Assembly (NCBI GenBank): GCA_030704615.1
Contig: CM060734.1
Location: forward strand, 35,730,042-35,794,041
Origin: Takakia lepidozioides
Taxonomy: Eukaryota > Streptophyta > Takakiopsida > Takakiales > Takakiaceae
Reading direction: 5' to 3'
DNA length: 64,000 nt
The notes beneath the pieces were generated by a model. That model made no database searches. It was not told the origin of the DNA and saw nothing but the letters and a program-made list of their open reading frames with translations. Made by a program: the position numbers and the translations under genes. This document shows, in pieces, positions 12,303 to 25,362 of the stretch. How positions within the stretch are numbered: the first letter of the stretch is position 1; each line of letters starts with the position of its first letter.

Positions 12303-15300
12303 CTAAACCAGAAATTCAGTGTCAGAAACCTCCATTGTCCTATGAATACCAATTGGTCTCACACCATCCTCAAATTGGTTGCCCAAAATATACCTGCCAA
12401 CCACAATCTATCGGTGTCAGACATAGTCCACCGGGACAGTGGTTTATCTCCACATTCAAAACCCCCATGAAGTTCCTGGTAAAAGCAGCCACATCAGATG
12501 TGCAAAATGCACTACGACCAGTGGGTGCATGGGAGGTCCCAACCGGAGATCTATCCCCACACACCAGCAAATCATCGAACTAGCCTATAAGATAAGAGAA
12601 TGTGCTTTAAGGGGGTTAAATAGTATACATCCATGAAAGCAGAAACAAGTAGGCACACTCACAGATGGGCGGTGAGCTTACATTTCTTTCAAATTAGGGT
12701 GTCGGTACAATGCCTCAGGAACTTTTCCAGTAAAACTGTTGTTGTCTAGATATCTGCAAACCAACCCTCATCACAAGAAACTCACCAACCAAAGAACCAA
12801 AGCACATTGCACGCAAGATGCATTACAACTCAACTGCTGATGCTAGTATCCAATCTTGTCAATCACTGCTATAACTACACATTTGAGTCGTCATAATGGT
12901 TTCTAACTCAGAGAGTGAAATGAAAAACACAGAGGTCAGAACAGGTCGTTTCTTGTCTTGATGAGTGGGTGAGGTGGTGAGAGACACTTACAAATACGTT
13001 AACATAGGAAGAGCAGCCAAGGCTTCCGGTACTGACCCACTTAAGCGATTGTGGGACAAATATCTGAGAACAATAACATAGCACCCAATCCTGTCAGACA
13101 CCACATCCTACATTCTTCTTCCTTCCCCTCTACCTGCAATATTGGCAATGTCAACCCTTCCATCAACACTATCCACCACAGAACCAGGTGTCTTGTGCTG
13201 AGCATGAGCACTACAAGGGTACAGCATTGCCAGCAATAACATTGAGCAGTTTCTGAGTAAAACTGAGTAAACGCATACCCCAAATATTGCCTTACATATG
13301 GAAATAATGACCAAACAGACCATCATGAAGACATCTCTGCAATCAAAAGCTAGTTGCTTACGATCCAACAGAGAGGCCACACTGAGAACTCACAGAATCT
13401 CAAGATTTTTAAGGCGGGAAATTTCTGTTGGTATCGGTCCTGTGAACCAGTTATCATTCAAGTACCTGTCCCACATGGCACCCAGCAATCCTCAAGTTCA
13501 GGACCAAAACCAGCATATGACCATCCCTTAGGACTACCCACAAAATCCCTGACTAGCACATTCTCCCTTAGGAATTGCAGGTCTACTAGCTTTCCAATAA
13601 ACATTCCAAGAATGGAGGCAAAAGGTAGTGCAGTAGCCAGAGATGGGTCGCCAGAGATGGTTTGTCTCCACATTGTTTGATTGAGCATCCCATTAGTAAT
13701 CGTGCAAACAAGGTCCTCCTCTCCAATTGCACAAGAGTGAAAAGAAGTGAGACATTTTCAGTGTCCTGCTGCTTAACAGGCCACACTTAAGCAAACAAAA
13801 AAACTGACATGAACAGTTGCATGCTTGTATGACAGTCTGTCACTTATAAATAGTTAAATCAGAGCCAAAGCCAGCAGATCCTCTGCTTTCAAGCAATGTC
13901 CATACTCCTCAATAAGAATAGAAGGGAGATCACTGACAAGGTGCGGAGGGCAGGAAAACGTCCCTCCGCTCCAACCAGCTCCCGGATATTGCCAATCAAA
14001 TGGTTGTTGCTAACATCACTGCACCCACCAGTTCACAGTATACTTCCAGCTCAGTAAAACTCCTCAGCTCTTCTAATTTGCAGTAACCTGAATGAAAAAA
14101 GATCTGCAGTATCCCTCCTTCCTATTCCCAAAATGGACCTTCAGAACCAAGTTTGTCCACATAAGTGCAAGAAGAAATAGTTTCGACCCGTAACCATCAC
14201 CCTTTCACCCATTGACCCGAGGGACCACATCCCAGAATTCACCTAGCCAACGTCAGTTATTTTGAAAACCAACAAATAAGGGAAAACATGGGACAGGGTG
14301 TAAGAACAGCATACAAGTGGCGAAAGTCAGGCAACTCGCCAAGCTCCAAAGGCACATGCCCTGTCAGTTTATTTTCATGTAGATACAAGTAGCGCAGCCC
14401 TTTCAGGTCAGCTAACTCTTTCGGAATGCCCCCCCTGAGACTGTTGAAACTCAAGAACCTGCAAGCCCCTCATCCATACACATAGACAGAGCTGTCCAAA
14501 CCTAAGTACACAAACTTGAAAATTGATTTGATTTTCGTAGACCTTGATCTGGCAATTCTTGCTAACATGGAAACAGTCTGTCATGAAGTTTTCTTGTCTA
14601 GCTGTCCCTTTGGGTGGTTACCAGGAACACATTCATCTGAATACTCAAACTCTACCCAAGCAAATACACAATGTGGGCATGATAGATAGATTGGCTTTCT
14701 GTTGTCTTGTTCAAATCCAAGAAATTGCAATCAGCAGTGAGATAGTTTTTTCTGCACCAAAGACACCATGGAACTAGTCTTCAATACAGTGACATTAAGT
14801 TTCCACTTCCCTCATCCTCATAGGACACAAACAAACAAATAAGAGAAGTGCATGGTGGCACTGAATATGGAATACCCAAAAAAGATTTATACATGCCTTG
14901 CAGGAAATAACAAACAACCAACTTACAAGTGTTTCAACTGTTTCAGCTCACCCAGCTCAACAGGTATGGCATCCTGCAACTTATTACCCCGCAGGTTCCT
15001 GTCTTTCCACCCCACCACCAAACCCATACACACTTCAGCAACATTAACACCTGGATTCAGCAAGCAATGTCAAATGAGTATACGATCTCATTATCTCAGT
15101 TCCAGAAGCTCCCTTGACAGTGAGGTAGTACCAGTAATCCTGACACGTGGTACTGGACATGAATCTTTCTCCTTTGTAACAAATTCAAGTGAAAAGAAGT
15201 GCTCACAAAGTAGTCAGCTGGGTTAAACGGCCAATTTGGGGAGGAATCACACCCGTCAATTTGTTTCCATGCAAATCCCTGCGACCACAATCAAATCAAC

Positions 15301-17623
15301 GCCCCTCATTTGGGAATACGGAAAATCAACACATGTCTTTGCTACTACCGCATAAAATATTTTGTGTGAACTACAGAAAACAACTGCCTTGAGAATATTT
15401 AAAAACACTTTGTTAATTGGTTTTTCTACTGTAAAACCTTTTAGACATGCAAACATGAGAGAATCAGCCTCCATTCTCTCAAGTTTCTCTCTCCCTCTCT
15501 CTCTCTCTTAATTCTACTGTTCTGCTCAAACTGAGCGCAGGGTCAATGGCCACAAGGGTTTGGCAAACAACGTCTTATGAGTACATTCTCTTAATTCTAC
15601 TCGTGTCCCTTTGACGCCCCTGGACATTAATATATTTTTTCCTTCTGTCTTCTCCCCTCATCTAGGTACCTTTTCCCTCCTCCGCATCTGATCCATGTGC
15701 AAGGTCTACATGGATCTTCATGGATCATCATGAATGTTGCTTCATTAAACGTTGAAGACATTGAAACACAAAAACTCACAGCTTCTTGAGATCCAACAGG
15801 TTCGTCACAGCCATAGGGAATGGGCCCATAATCATTGCTTGTATAAGCTCCCTGCAACAACTCACCCCAGCAGATCTTGATTATCACACAACCTATCCAC
15901 CTCTGAGACTTCATATATTAGGCCAAATCATCGTAATGATACCCCAAATTCCTTAAAACTGTAACCAAACAAAGTTATAATATTTTTAGCTGAAGTGAAT
16001 GTACGGTTAGGCCAAAGAAACAGCTAGTTGCGGGCTGCAGGTACCCTGAATGATGGTATGTGGTTTACTTGTAGAAAACAGATATTCTGCCTAGGAGAAA
16101 AGGAGTTTTGCATCTCCAGTGTAGTGTGTCAGAGCTGTGTCGATACTCTGGCTGATTGTCCCTATCTATTGACAACACAAAATTGATGATTATATGTGAA
16201 TATATGTCGTGTCGAGCAAGACTTAAAAGCTGACCTCATGCGCTTTGGTGGTGTGGAGACAGAAATAAAGTGTTATGTTCACAGCTGCTGCATTACCAAC
16301 ATGAGCTTGACACACTGGATACTGGCTGTTTATTCTGACCCACTATGATTTCAGAATGCTCTTGATAGGGGTGTTCACTGACACATCATAGATGCAAAGT
16401 CAATTTCTTTTGTACTTTTGGGTATACTTATGTGCTGGTGGATTTGATACCACCAATTCACCATTGTACAAGCAGTGCAAAAAAGGGTTTCCAAAGAGAA
16501 GTGCAGACATGGCCCTCTTAAGAATTGTTGCAAAGGGTTTGGCAAAAGAGTTGGAGAAGGAGATGCCATGGTGGCACAATAAGCAATCCACTCATGGGGA
16601 ACATGACGGCCTTCTTGCCTGCCTTCTTCAACCCTGGAGTATCTTGAGAGGCCATAATTGCACCTCAAGTCATCTCAAAAATCTTGGATGTATGAAATCG
16701 CAACTCACTCTGTGAACAACCCACTCTCAAAGGGGTGCACGATCTGAAGATGGAGGCATGCCCTTGAAAACACACATTGCAGAAAACATTAACACGCTCA
16801 GTGATTGAAGAAGAATAAGTGAAGTGCATTAGGTGACCAGACTGGAGGCAGAAGAGTGATGGAACTCACAATTCTGTGACTACACGAAACTCTGTCTCCT
16901 TAGATGGAGAGCAAGTGATGCCAATCCAAGGTGCAAGTTCTCCATCTCCACAAGGATCATCACCAGTCCAGGCGAACACCACCTTCCACCCCAATGAGGC
17001 TTTTAACTCGTTCAAAGCCTTCACTGCAGCAAGAATGAACCATCCCCATCAACTCGCTGTCTCAATCTCATTGCATATGTAACAACAGCCACATATGACA
17101 ACTTTCTGCTACAGTGCTAGTATCACAACATACTGGGTATGAGGTCAATGCCGGCCATGAAACGAACACTCAATGCCTGCAACCGAGTTGCTGTTGGCTG
17201 AGTAAGAGTGATACAGCCAATTACGCTGACCTGCATACCCAGGTGGGTCGAATCGTGCCCTGAGCCCTCTAAGCATTCCTCTTAGGCGGTGTTCAAAGGG
17301 CATGACCAATGTGTGTGTGTGTGTGTGTCTTTCTCTCTCTCTCCCCCCTTACAGAAAGAGCTTTACAGGAATCTGCAATGCTCTGACATACGAAAGTTCG
17401 GTAAGGGTCAGTCGACTCCCTTGCTAACCTCTCCACCTCCTCGTTAGTCTCGATGAAGGGCCCAATACCTGAGAGATGTCATACCCATTCGACTACAAGA
17501 TTAAACCTGGACAGCTCAAAGTAAGCGGAGGGAAGCACACATACCGTCTCTCGTCGAGGTTTTGGAGAAAACAAACGGAATCGTCAGCAGCATAAGACAT
17601 AGGAGAAACGGCAGGCGAGTCAT
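12303..17623 (-). CDS. Secreted leucine-rich-repeat protein, intact, 11 exons, 326 aa
   Basis: Exons on the minus strand: 17623-17545, 17023-16870, 15851-15780, 15278-15207, 14998-14927, 14458-14315, 14018-13938, 13465-13394, 13063-12992, 12753-12682, 12393-12303 (TAG 12305-12303). All junctions are GT-AG and phases fit, total 981 bp. Exon 1 is a signal peptide ([20 protein letters not shown]). Exon 2 holds the N-terminal LRR cap with DDPCGDG and GITC. Then come about ten LRRs of 24 residues (e.g. [36 protein letters not shown]), most of them one repeat per 72-bp exon; exon 6 (144 bp) carries two repeats and exon 7 (81 bp) has a 3-residue longer repeat. The tail ends [10 protein letters not shown]. 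There is no transmembrane segment or kinase, so it is probably apoplastic or cell-surface. The closest plant family is the small group of kinase-less LRR proteins ending in a VSD-x-DF-V type tail; its role is poorly known. Confidence 0.92.
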
Positions 17624-18538
17624 GATCGTCCCTCAAGGCTTTCGTGTATCTCCCTTTCACCACATTGTCCCTGAAAAATCGAAAAATGGAACCTTTTCTA
17701 AACTGTACTTCTCGATCTGATCCTAAATACACAAGCACAACCTGGGAGAGAATATATCTCGTTAAGATCGGTTCTTGGATATCCTAAAACCCTAGAGCGA
17801 ACTCTGGAAGCATGCTGGTAAGACGAGCGGGCTGACAGCGTTAGAAACAAGTATGAGCATCCCCACACCGACGATCGTCCAAAACAGCTGACGATCGTTC
17901 TCATAATTCTGCGGACAGACGAAATGGAGACAGAAAGGTGGAGGAGAGTCGGATCTGCCTGCGAATTCCGTCCAAGCAGGTTCGTCAAGGGTTGGGTGCA
18001 TTTCCTTTTCAAAGGCTCCGAGTGTCTCCTCGTTCTCGTTCATCCTTCTCTCTTCCTGTCTGTGTGCGTTTTTTCTGAAGTGGGTTTCTTGTGCTTCAGT
18101 TAGCTACGGATGGTTTTATGATCTGAATCATCGAAAGATTGTGTGTGGGCTGGTTGCATGTATGGGGTAAGGGATTGTCTCTGTATGTTTATGCTGTGAA
18201 TTTTCTTTGAACTTGTGATGGATGCTTACGGTGTCTTGCATTTTTGAAAAAATTGTTTCTCCCTTACGTGCCCACGCACTCGAGGTGACTTCACCCTCAT
18301 GCCCGCACATGGATAGAGATGGAGGAGCGCTTTCACAGAATCACAGACATTCTCACACTGGTAGTTATGGAGGTACCTGGAGTTTGGCGTCTGCAGCCAG
18401 CTGCATTTCGGGGGAGGAGGTCCAGGGGAGGTTTGGATTAAGAAAGGGAGACACACTTTGAAAAGGACAGTTGTGAAGGGGTAGGTGAGTCGGGTGGCTA
18501 AGCGGGGGGGAGAGGGAAAGAGAGAGACAGAGATAGAC
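17624..18538. promoter_or_regulatory. Divergent promoter region between LRR and Rxt3 genes
   Basis: The two start codons point away from each other across about 0.9 kb. A telo-box-like AAACCCTA lies at about 17,787-17,794. A possible small ORF on the minus strand is listed separately. The sequence just before the Rxt3 start is purine-rich (GAGAGA). Confidence 0.45.
17792..18043 (-). CDS. Possible 83-aa membrane peptide or upstream ORF of the LRR gene
   Basis: An ATG-initiated single-exon ORF of 83 codons lies on the minus strand about 170 bp upstream of the LRR start. The N-terminal half is acidic (MNENEETLGAFEKE), followed by a Pro-rich stretch and a hydrophobic segment long enough for one membrane span (LFWTIVGVGMLILVSNAVS). 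No family is recognised. It could be an upstream ORF in the LRR transcript, a separate small gene, or chance. Confidence 0.3.
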   Translation of the reverse strand: MNENEETLGAFEKEMHPTLDEPAWTEFAGRSDSPPPFCLHFVCPQNYENDRQLFWTIVGVGMLILVSNAVSPLVLPACFQSSL

Positions 18539-21500
18539 ATGAGCGGTGCTGTAAGAAGGCAGCATGATGACTCTCCCACAATGTCTAACACTCTCGAGGG
18601 GAAGCACCAGGTAATGGCCGAGCCTTTTTCAATGATTGACGCTGCACTCGATTCTCGGCCCGCTAAAGTGGCCCGACACGACCTCACGAGAGAGAGGGAG
18701 GGAGAGAAGAGATTTGGAGATGCCCTGGCAGGGTTCCACAAGGCTGCAGCCAGGGAGGGGTCTTCCCTGGACGTCACGCTTGGCATTGAGAACCGAGGTG
18801 ATCTCAAAGAGCCACGCGAATCCAAAGAAGGGAGAGAAATTAAAGCGGACATGAGGGACTCAAAAGGGGACGTTCGGGACTCTCGAACAGATTCGAGGGA
18901 TATGCGAGACGGGAAGGTAGAGAGAGACACACGAGTGGCTGATTTTAGGGACACCAAAGGGGAGAGAGATTTGCGAGGGGATGGGAGGGTTACCCGTGAG
19001 TTGGGATCGGTTTGGGGAAGAGAAAGCAGGGGGGATTTGAAAGGAGATGGTGGTAAAGATAACAAGGACTCAAGAGTGGGTACAGGTGAGATTCGAATGT
19101 CAAAAGTCGATGAGATCCGGGTCTCTGTGCAAGAATCTGCAGAGTCTAGAGACCCAAATTGGGACTTTCAAAACACTAGGAAAAGCCCTCTTGAGGAAGA
19201 GGGCGAGCTGAGGGAGCTGAAGGAGGCGTCTGGGGAGAATAGGGTAGAAGGCAAGAGAGAGGATCGCGAAAAGGAGAAGGAGAGCGAGAAAAAGGATGAA
19301 AAACAGAGGGAGAGGGATAGCCGAAGATCAGAGGTTCAAGCTCATACGAGTGAGCACAAGGAAAATGAACGAGAGGAGAGGGAGAAGGAGAAAGTGGACA
19401 AAGACAAAGACAAATTCCGAGACAAGGAGAGGGTAAGAGATAAGGAGAAGGACTCCACAAGGGAGAAATCTGGAAAAGAGAGAGAGAGAGAGCGGGGGAA
19501 AGAAAGGGAGAGGGATCTTCACCGCAGAGAGCGATCAGAGCGAGAGGATAGAGAGAGCTCAAAGAGAGAGAGGGAGGAGCGAGAAGGGGCAAAAGGGACA
19601 GCTGCTGAGGCTAGTGGTGTATTGGAAGATGCAGAGGTAGACAGAAAAACAGGCAAGGAGATTGAGGAGAGGAAGTCAGGTGAGAAAGAAGGGAAAGAGA
19701 GAGTGCGGGAGAGGGAAAGAGACAAGGAGAGAGAGGATGAAGGGGAGGGGGAGAAAAAGAAAAAACGTCTCCGAGAGTATGAAAAAGAGAGAGAAGAGGT
19801 TGGTCCCGAGGGAGAAGGAATGGGGGAGAGAGAGAGAGACCTGAGCTATGGCGTTCAACAGCGAAAGCGAATGCTGCGACCCAGAGGACACTCACAAGCA
19901 TCAACTAGAGATGTACGCTCTCGCTTTCGACCCAAGGACAATGAGGGGTATATTTTCCTATCTTCCTGTGTGCTCTTAACTCTCTTTGAACCCTTGCTGT
20001 CTGTCTTGGTTATTGACATTTACAATATGTCATGTCGAGCTGCATGAGGAAGTGCCAAGCTACTTCTTCGACAAACTGCAAAAAATTTATGGTCAAATAA
20101 ACTCTAAGCTTGTGTCCAATATTTTAAAGCAGAAAAGAAGTCCACTCTCTGCACAGTCAAAGTGTTCAATAGCACTTTGTTGCTTCTCCTCTCTCTTCCG
20201 TATATGGCCTAACAAACTGTGTGTGGTTGTGTAATTGCAGGGGCCATGGTTGGTGGCACTTGGACCTTCCTCCTCTGCAGTTGTGAATGTCTACCTCTGC
20301 TTTTGTACTCAGCTTGGTTCAGAAGAAAAGGAAGAATTACAAGAAAACAAGTCTTAAACAGACAACTAGGGGTTACAGACTGAGAGGATGAAGTGCCTGA
20401 TAGTTAGACATAATGGAAACCAGGCACTTTTAAAGAAATATTCAACTAAAAATTTTACTTTCTTTGGGGGGGGAGCTTGTTTAAAAGCAATGAATTCAGC
20501 TATGTGCAACTTCTATTAAATCCTTCCAAATGCACCTTTCCCACCATTGCTTGCAGAACAATTAATTACAACACTCAGTAAAGAATCTTTGAGAGGTGTT
20601 AAAATCCTGGATCTTTAGAACCCAGGTGTTTGAACATATCTCCAGATTAGTGATTTCTCTGAAAAGGCTCTCCTGACAGGTAAAGTCACAGTTGGAGAGT
20701 GCTAAGCCGTTTGAGTCGAAGTACTTGAAGTTAGGGCTTCCAATTCTTTGAAGTATTAGGTCATGGGTCACAACAAGTACCTCAAGATGTTTCTGCTGAT
20801 GATTACTTTGAGCACCACAGGCATTCTTTGCTTTAGGGTTCTGAGGTGACTTCTTAGGAACAGCTATATCAGGTTCAAATGAGCAGCCTACCAAGTTGCG
20901 TTGGAGCCTACACTACATGCTCCATCCAGCTGTGAGCAGGGGAAATTTTCCTTGGCATGTGGGTCCCGAGGTGTATGAATTCCATGGCATGTCATGTTTT
21001 GAAGAGATAACAAAGTTGTTCGAAGTTGTTGAGCCAGTGTCTGATTCAAGATGTCTGTGGTGTGGTGAATTTGAGCAATGCAGGACGCTTGGAGAGTTCA
21101 GCTCTCTTATATCGGATAGGGGAGGGTATGCCTGAGCTTGCAAAACTTCAAAAGGACCACGAAGCAAATTCAGCTGTCATAGCTTCAGAGAGCAACAGCC
21201 TTAGCCAGGCTGGTCCAACCATTGAAATTCGTATTCCTGCAGACTTGGCGACTACCTCCAATCGTCAGGTAGTTTGTGTATGAATCAGGACATAAAGACA
21301 TGGACAATTAATTCATGATTTTGGGCATGTATGCATTTAATTCCCACGTTACTCCCTCTGGATGTCTACTCACGCCTTTCATTTACAAATGTTTAGATTT
21401 GTCTATTTTGAGGGTTTGTAAGAGCACAAGTCTGAGATTTCTGTGAGCTAAAAGGAAAGTTTCTCCCCTGCTTTATATTTCCAGCTTTTGTGTAGCTCCA

Positions 21501-24500
21501 GTTGTTATGAAAGTCACACTCTGATGCGCCTTCTTGCCCCATCCTGAATTACAGATTCGAGGAAGCCAATTGTGGGGAACTGATATCTACACTGATGATT
21601 CAGATATAGTGGCAGGTAAGCACGACTTGGGTGCTACACTGGAGCTGTAATGAGCTCTTCTCCCTGCCAAACAAGGCAGCGATAAAATTTAGTGAGTGCT
21701 GTGCAGCAGGTTCCGGCATTGTAGCTTTAGGGGAGTCTCCGCATAGTTTGTTAATTGGTTAGGGTGAGTTTTGAAAAAGTGACTGTCATCTCATAGCAGA
21801 CTTCCCCAAGCCACCTTGCACTTCCCAGGAATCCTGCCCCCTTTCTTCTCTCTGCAATGTCATTCATTTCTGGTCTAACGGTGCAGGGGCTCTATGGATG
21901 CAACAAAGTCTAATGAGTTGTTTCGCACAATTGAACGAACACAGTTTTAGCCTGCACACTTGCATTTGATTGATAGGTGGAAGCCTTTTATCATTTCACG
22001 CACTTGCAGTGAGAATGTGATGAGGAGTTCTGCATCATAATGCCTATGAACCTCATAGTTTTTGCAACCCTGAGTGTTGTAGATTGGGAGAGAACAAACA
22101 GTCATAAGAGAGTCTGGATTGTAGGGGCAGAGCACCTACACTGATGTGAGGGAGATAAAGGCAGCAGGAGATTGATACAGACATAAGTGACAGAGAGGAG
22201 GTGGATTGGACGCAAACAGTTCAACATTGTAATGTCCACCTAACATATCTGTTCTTCGGATTCTTGACAGTTCTCATGCATACTGGATACTACACTCCAA
22301 CGGCGACTCCTCCACCTCATTCCGTTTCAGAGTTGCAGGCAACCATCCGTATCCTTCCACCTCAAAAAAGTAAGACAAGTAGGATATGTCCTTCCACTCA
22401 CCAATGGGGTCTAGTTTGGGAAAGATGCTTTACTTGAATTTTCCTTCTAGTTAATACGTTGGATGCTTGGCAGCATTAAGGCTTGTGATGATGCATTTGG
22501 ATGCCTGAGTACCTGCCATTCCTCTTTGCTCAGATCTGTTCTGATTCTTCAAGAGGTTCAAAAGATATCAAGTTGGTTTGGCCAAGGCAAATGAAGAATG
22601 CTAATCCCCAAGATGTTTTGTTGGCCAAACCACGAGGGTAAAGATCTTTTGGGAAGGAGGTGTGCTGTGTTCAGCGTTTGGGTTTATGTTAGCAGCAGCA
22701 CAAAGATGTGCAGGACAAGAAGTTTTACTTGAACAAAGTCTTACTTGGTGGCACCAACTCAATATAGAACCTCCTTCTTGGTGCTGCTAATTTATGGGTT
22801 GTGTGACCTTGATATCTGTGGTACCTTGAATAAACAAATACACCTACATGAGCTCCGCCCAGCATGTCAGCCATAGAACAACACAATATCAACAAGTTGC
22901 CCTAAGGATATCTCGCTACATAAGGTTTTACTGTGATGTGGCCTGGCTCTTTGTGCAGCATACACATCAATGCTACGAAACAGCCTCAGATCTCGTGCTT
23001 GGGGAGGTGGAAGTGGGTGCAGCTTCAGCGTTGAACGGTGTCGAATTATTAAGGTTTCTTCTACCTCCATTGACATTTGCGTTTTCTTTCTTCTGTGATT
23101 GTTACTAGTGCTATGATTCATCTCTCTGGAAAGAACCGTGTCCTTTTAATAGGAATGGCCTCGAACTGAACCTTGGTCCAGGTTTACTGGCCCAAGAACT
23201 GGCACCAGGGTCAGGTGGACCTTGTCGAATGTCTTAAAATATTGCCATATGTTGCATTCAACCTGGACCACTTATATGTTGGTCACAGTGCAGTCGTGGG
23301 GCTTTCAGTTGGAAACATGCTTTCAAAGTATGGAATTTGTGTATTGCTTATATATGCAGTCAGGAGGTGGAAGCATAGACCTTGAGCCCTGTTTGACTCG
23401 CACACCAGCTGTTGCTCCCACTCTTGCACCTGCAGCTACAGAACGCACTGTCACAACCAGAGCTGCCTCTTCGGTGATGACCTAACCCCGAGGCTCTCTT
23501 CCTCTCCCTCCACAAGTTGTTCCTATAAAGTTAAATACATAAATTAAGTAAATTTTTACTGAGCTGCTGGCTTGGTTTCAAACTTGGTTTCAGTCTGGGT
23601 TAACCTGAGGGTTTGACTAAGGATAGGGATGGGGGTTGCAGAGTGCATATCGGCAACAGCGTTTTGTGCAGGAAGTGACAATTCAGTACAATCTTTGTAA
23701 TGAGCCCTGGTGCGGTCTTTATCCTTAATCCATCAGCATGTGCACTGAAGCACTTAGATCCATTCCAGTCTTATTGTGGCACCTCAAATCCTTTGTCCCA
23801 GCAGTTTTGTTAGGAACCAACTAGATGTAGTGAGTGATAGTAATGCATCACCCATCATTGCTCACCATGCTGTGTTTTTTGCTCAAAGTTTGCATGGTCT
23901 CTTACGACAGAAACAAGCATATCAATAGAAAGGTAATGTGCTTTGTGATGCAGCCTTCAGTTTTTAGTACAGACATGCATTGTAAAGAAATGATTCCGCT
24001 GAATCATCCTGTGGCCATGTTATCAATAATGTTCGGAAGCATGATGTGGTAACTGAAACAAAGTTGGTCCTCCTGGTTTGTCCTTGCTCATTACAGGCTG
24101 AAGTATAGTATGAGCATTGTGGCTGACCGGGGCTTGAAGAAATCACAGTACACCTCAGCTCGTCTGAAAAAGGGTGATGTCCTCTATGTGGAAACTCACA
24201 GACACCGGTGAGTTGTGTCTCTCGATGGCCCTTTCCCCTGTACTAACTGCCAGAGTGCTGACAATGTACACAGCCTATGTTTGCATTGTTATTGTCATAC
24301 GTAAGATCCCCAACTGAGGGCCCTGTTTACTTGGATTGTCTTTCTATTCTAATGTGTACTGCTCAGTCAGCCAGTCATTGGTTTACCCTAATTATACCTT
24401 GTCATGTCATATTTTCTTATGGAGAGGAGAAAAGATCAAGCTCATTGTCACATTGTCATTTCCATAATTAAGATAACCAACTGAAGGCCCTGTTTAGTTC

Positions 24501-25362
24501 AGAGAGACAGTCAACCAATTATTGGTGTACCCTGGGTCATACCTTGTCATATCGTTCTTTTTATGGAAGAGGGGGTAAGAAGAGAGCAAGTTTCTTGTGA
24601 TTGACATAAGTCACGTTGGCAGGTTTGAGTTGGCATATGATGGAGAACGTGTTACATGCAACGGGACAACCACAGCAACAACTGCAACCTCAGCCCCCAC
24701 ACAAGTAACTGTAGCTCCAGAGAAAGGGAAGGAGAAAGGGGGCTTTTCAGAAAGATCTGCAGGCCTTCACGAGAAAGGGCATGTGCACGTCTCACATGCG
24801 CATAATGGAGAGAAGGTGCTTGGTGGTCATATTCATAATGTGGAGAAAACGTGTCATGACCACAGTGCTATAATACCCCATAGTGGAGAAACATATGAAC
24901 GCTTTCGGTGGTCACAGTGCAAATGGCCCCTGCCACTGTCGTCCATGCGTACTAAAGGCGTCCCGTTACCAACTGAGGATGTGGAGGTTAGCACCCTCAC
25001 CTGCTTGCAAAAACCAATTTTGATACTTTCCTCCTTTACAGTGGGGAAAGAGAGGTGTCTCAGTAATTTTGCTATCCTCAAATCTTGTGAGGTTGGCATA
25101 CACGTCTTACTGGTTTGATCTTTTTTGACATGCGCACGACAGATTTGACTTTGAGACAGATAGGAAGAGAGGGAGGGAGGGAAGGCGAAAGCAAGGGGCT
25201 CACAGGATCAGTGTGGATGTTGTGTTGTGGCAGGTGCTGCAAGAGGGATTGGCTTGGGAGGAAGTGCAGTGGTCACCAACAAGTGTGTGGGTGCGGGGAA
25301 AAGAATACCTCCTTGCCAGAGCACAGTTTTTGTCCTCACATGTGGACGAGATGTGCCAGTAG
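18539..25362 (+). CDS. Rxt3-domain nuclear protein (histone deacetylation complex type), intact, 880 aa
   Basis: Ten exons fit in phase: 18539-19947, 21076-21268, 21555-21615, 22271-22369, 22959-23053, 23360-23473, 23642-23709, 24097-24207, 24623-24986, 25234-25362 (TAG). Exon 1 encodes about 470 residues, of which roughly 110-430 are a low-complexity Arg/Lys-Glu/Asp region (repeats such as REREREK, KDKDKFRDKER), then QRKRMLRPRG. The remaining exons encode the conserved domain: IEIRIPADLAT, RGSQLWGTDIYTDDSDIVA, VLMHTGYYTPT, SLRSRAWGGGSGCSF, GGGSIDLEPCLTRT, VTIQYNLCNEPW, SARLKKGDVLYVETH, and the tail VWVRGKEYLLARAQFL. This matches the Rxt3 family, named from a yeast Rpd3L histone deacetylase complex subunit; in plants the role is inferred. 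The acceptor of exon 2 (TTTGAG|C) is the one that keeps frame but is weak. No lesion is seen. Confidence 0.88.
20562..20894 (-). CDS. Unassigned open frame inside Rxt3 intron 1 (opposite strand)
   Basis: A 110-codon open frame with a TTG, not ATG, at its 5' end lies wholly within intron 1 of the Rxt3 gene. Codons look coding-like and the text has Leu-rich stretches (HLEVLVVTHDLILQRIG; EITNLEICSNTWVLKI) that faintly resemble leucine-rich repeats. No domain can be named. It may be a gene fragment or chance. Confidence 0.2.
   Translation of the reverse strand: MVGCSFEPDIAVPKKSPQNPKAKNACGAQSNHQQKHLEVLVVTHDLILQRIGSPNFKYFDSNGLALSNCDFTCQESLFREITNLEICSNTWVLKIQDFNTSQRFFTECCN

Noticed and set aside
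18226-19904. Long minus-strand ORFs rich in Ser, Leu and Pro
   Set aside because: They are the complement of the Arg/Glu-rich exon 1 of the Rxt3 gene; purine-rich repeats seldom give stops on the other strand.
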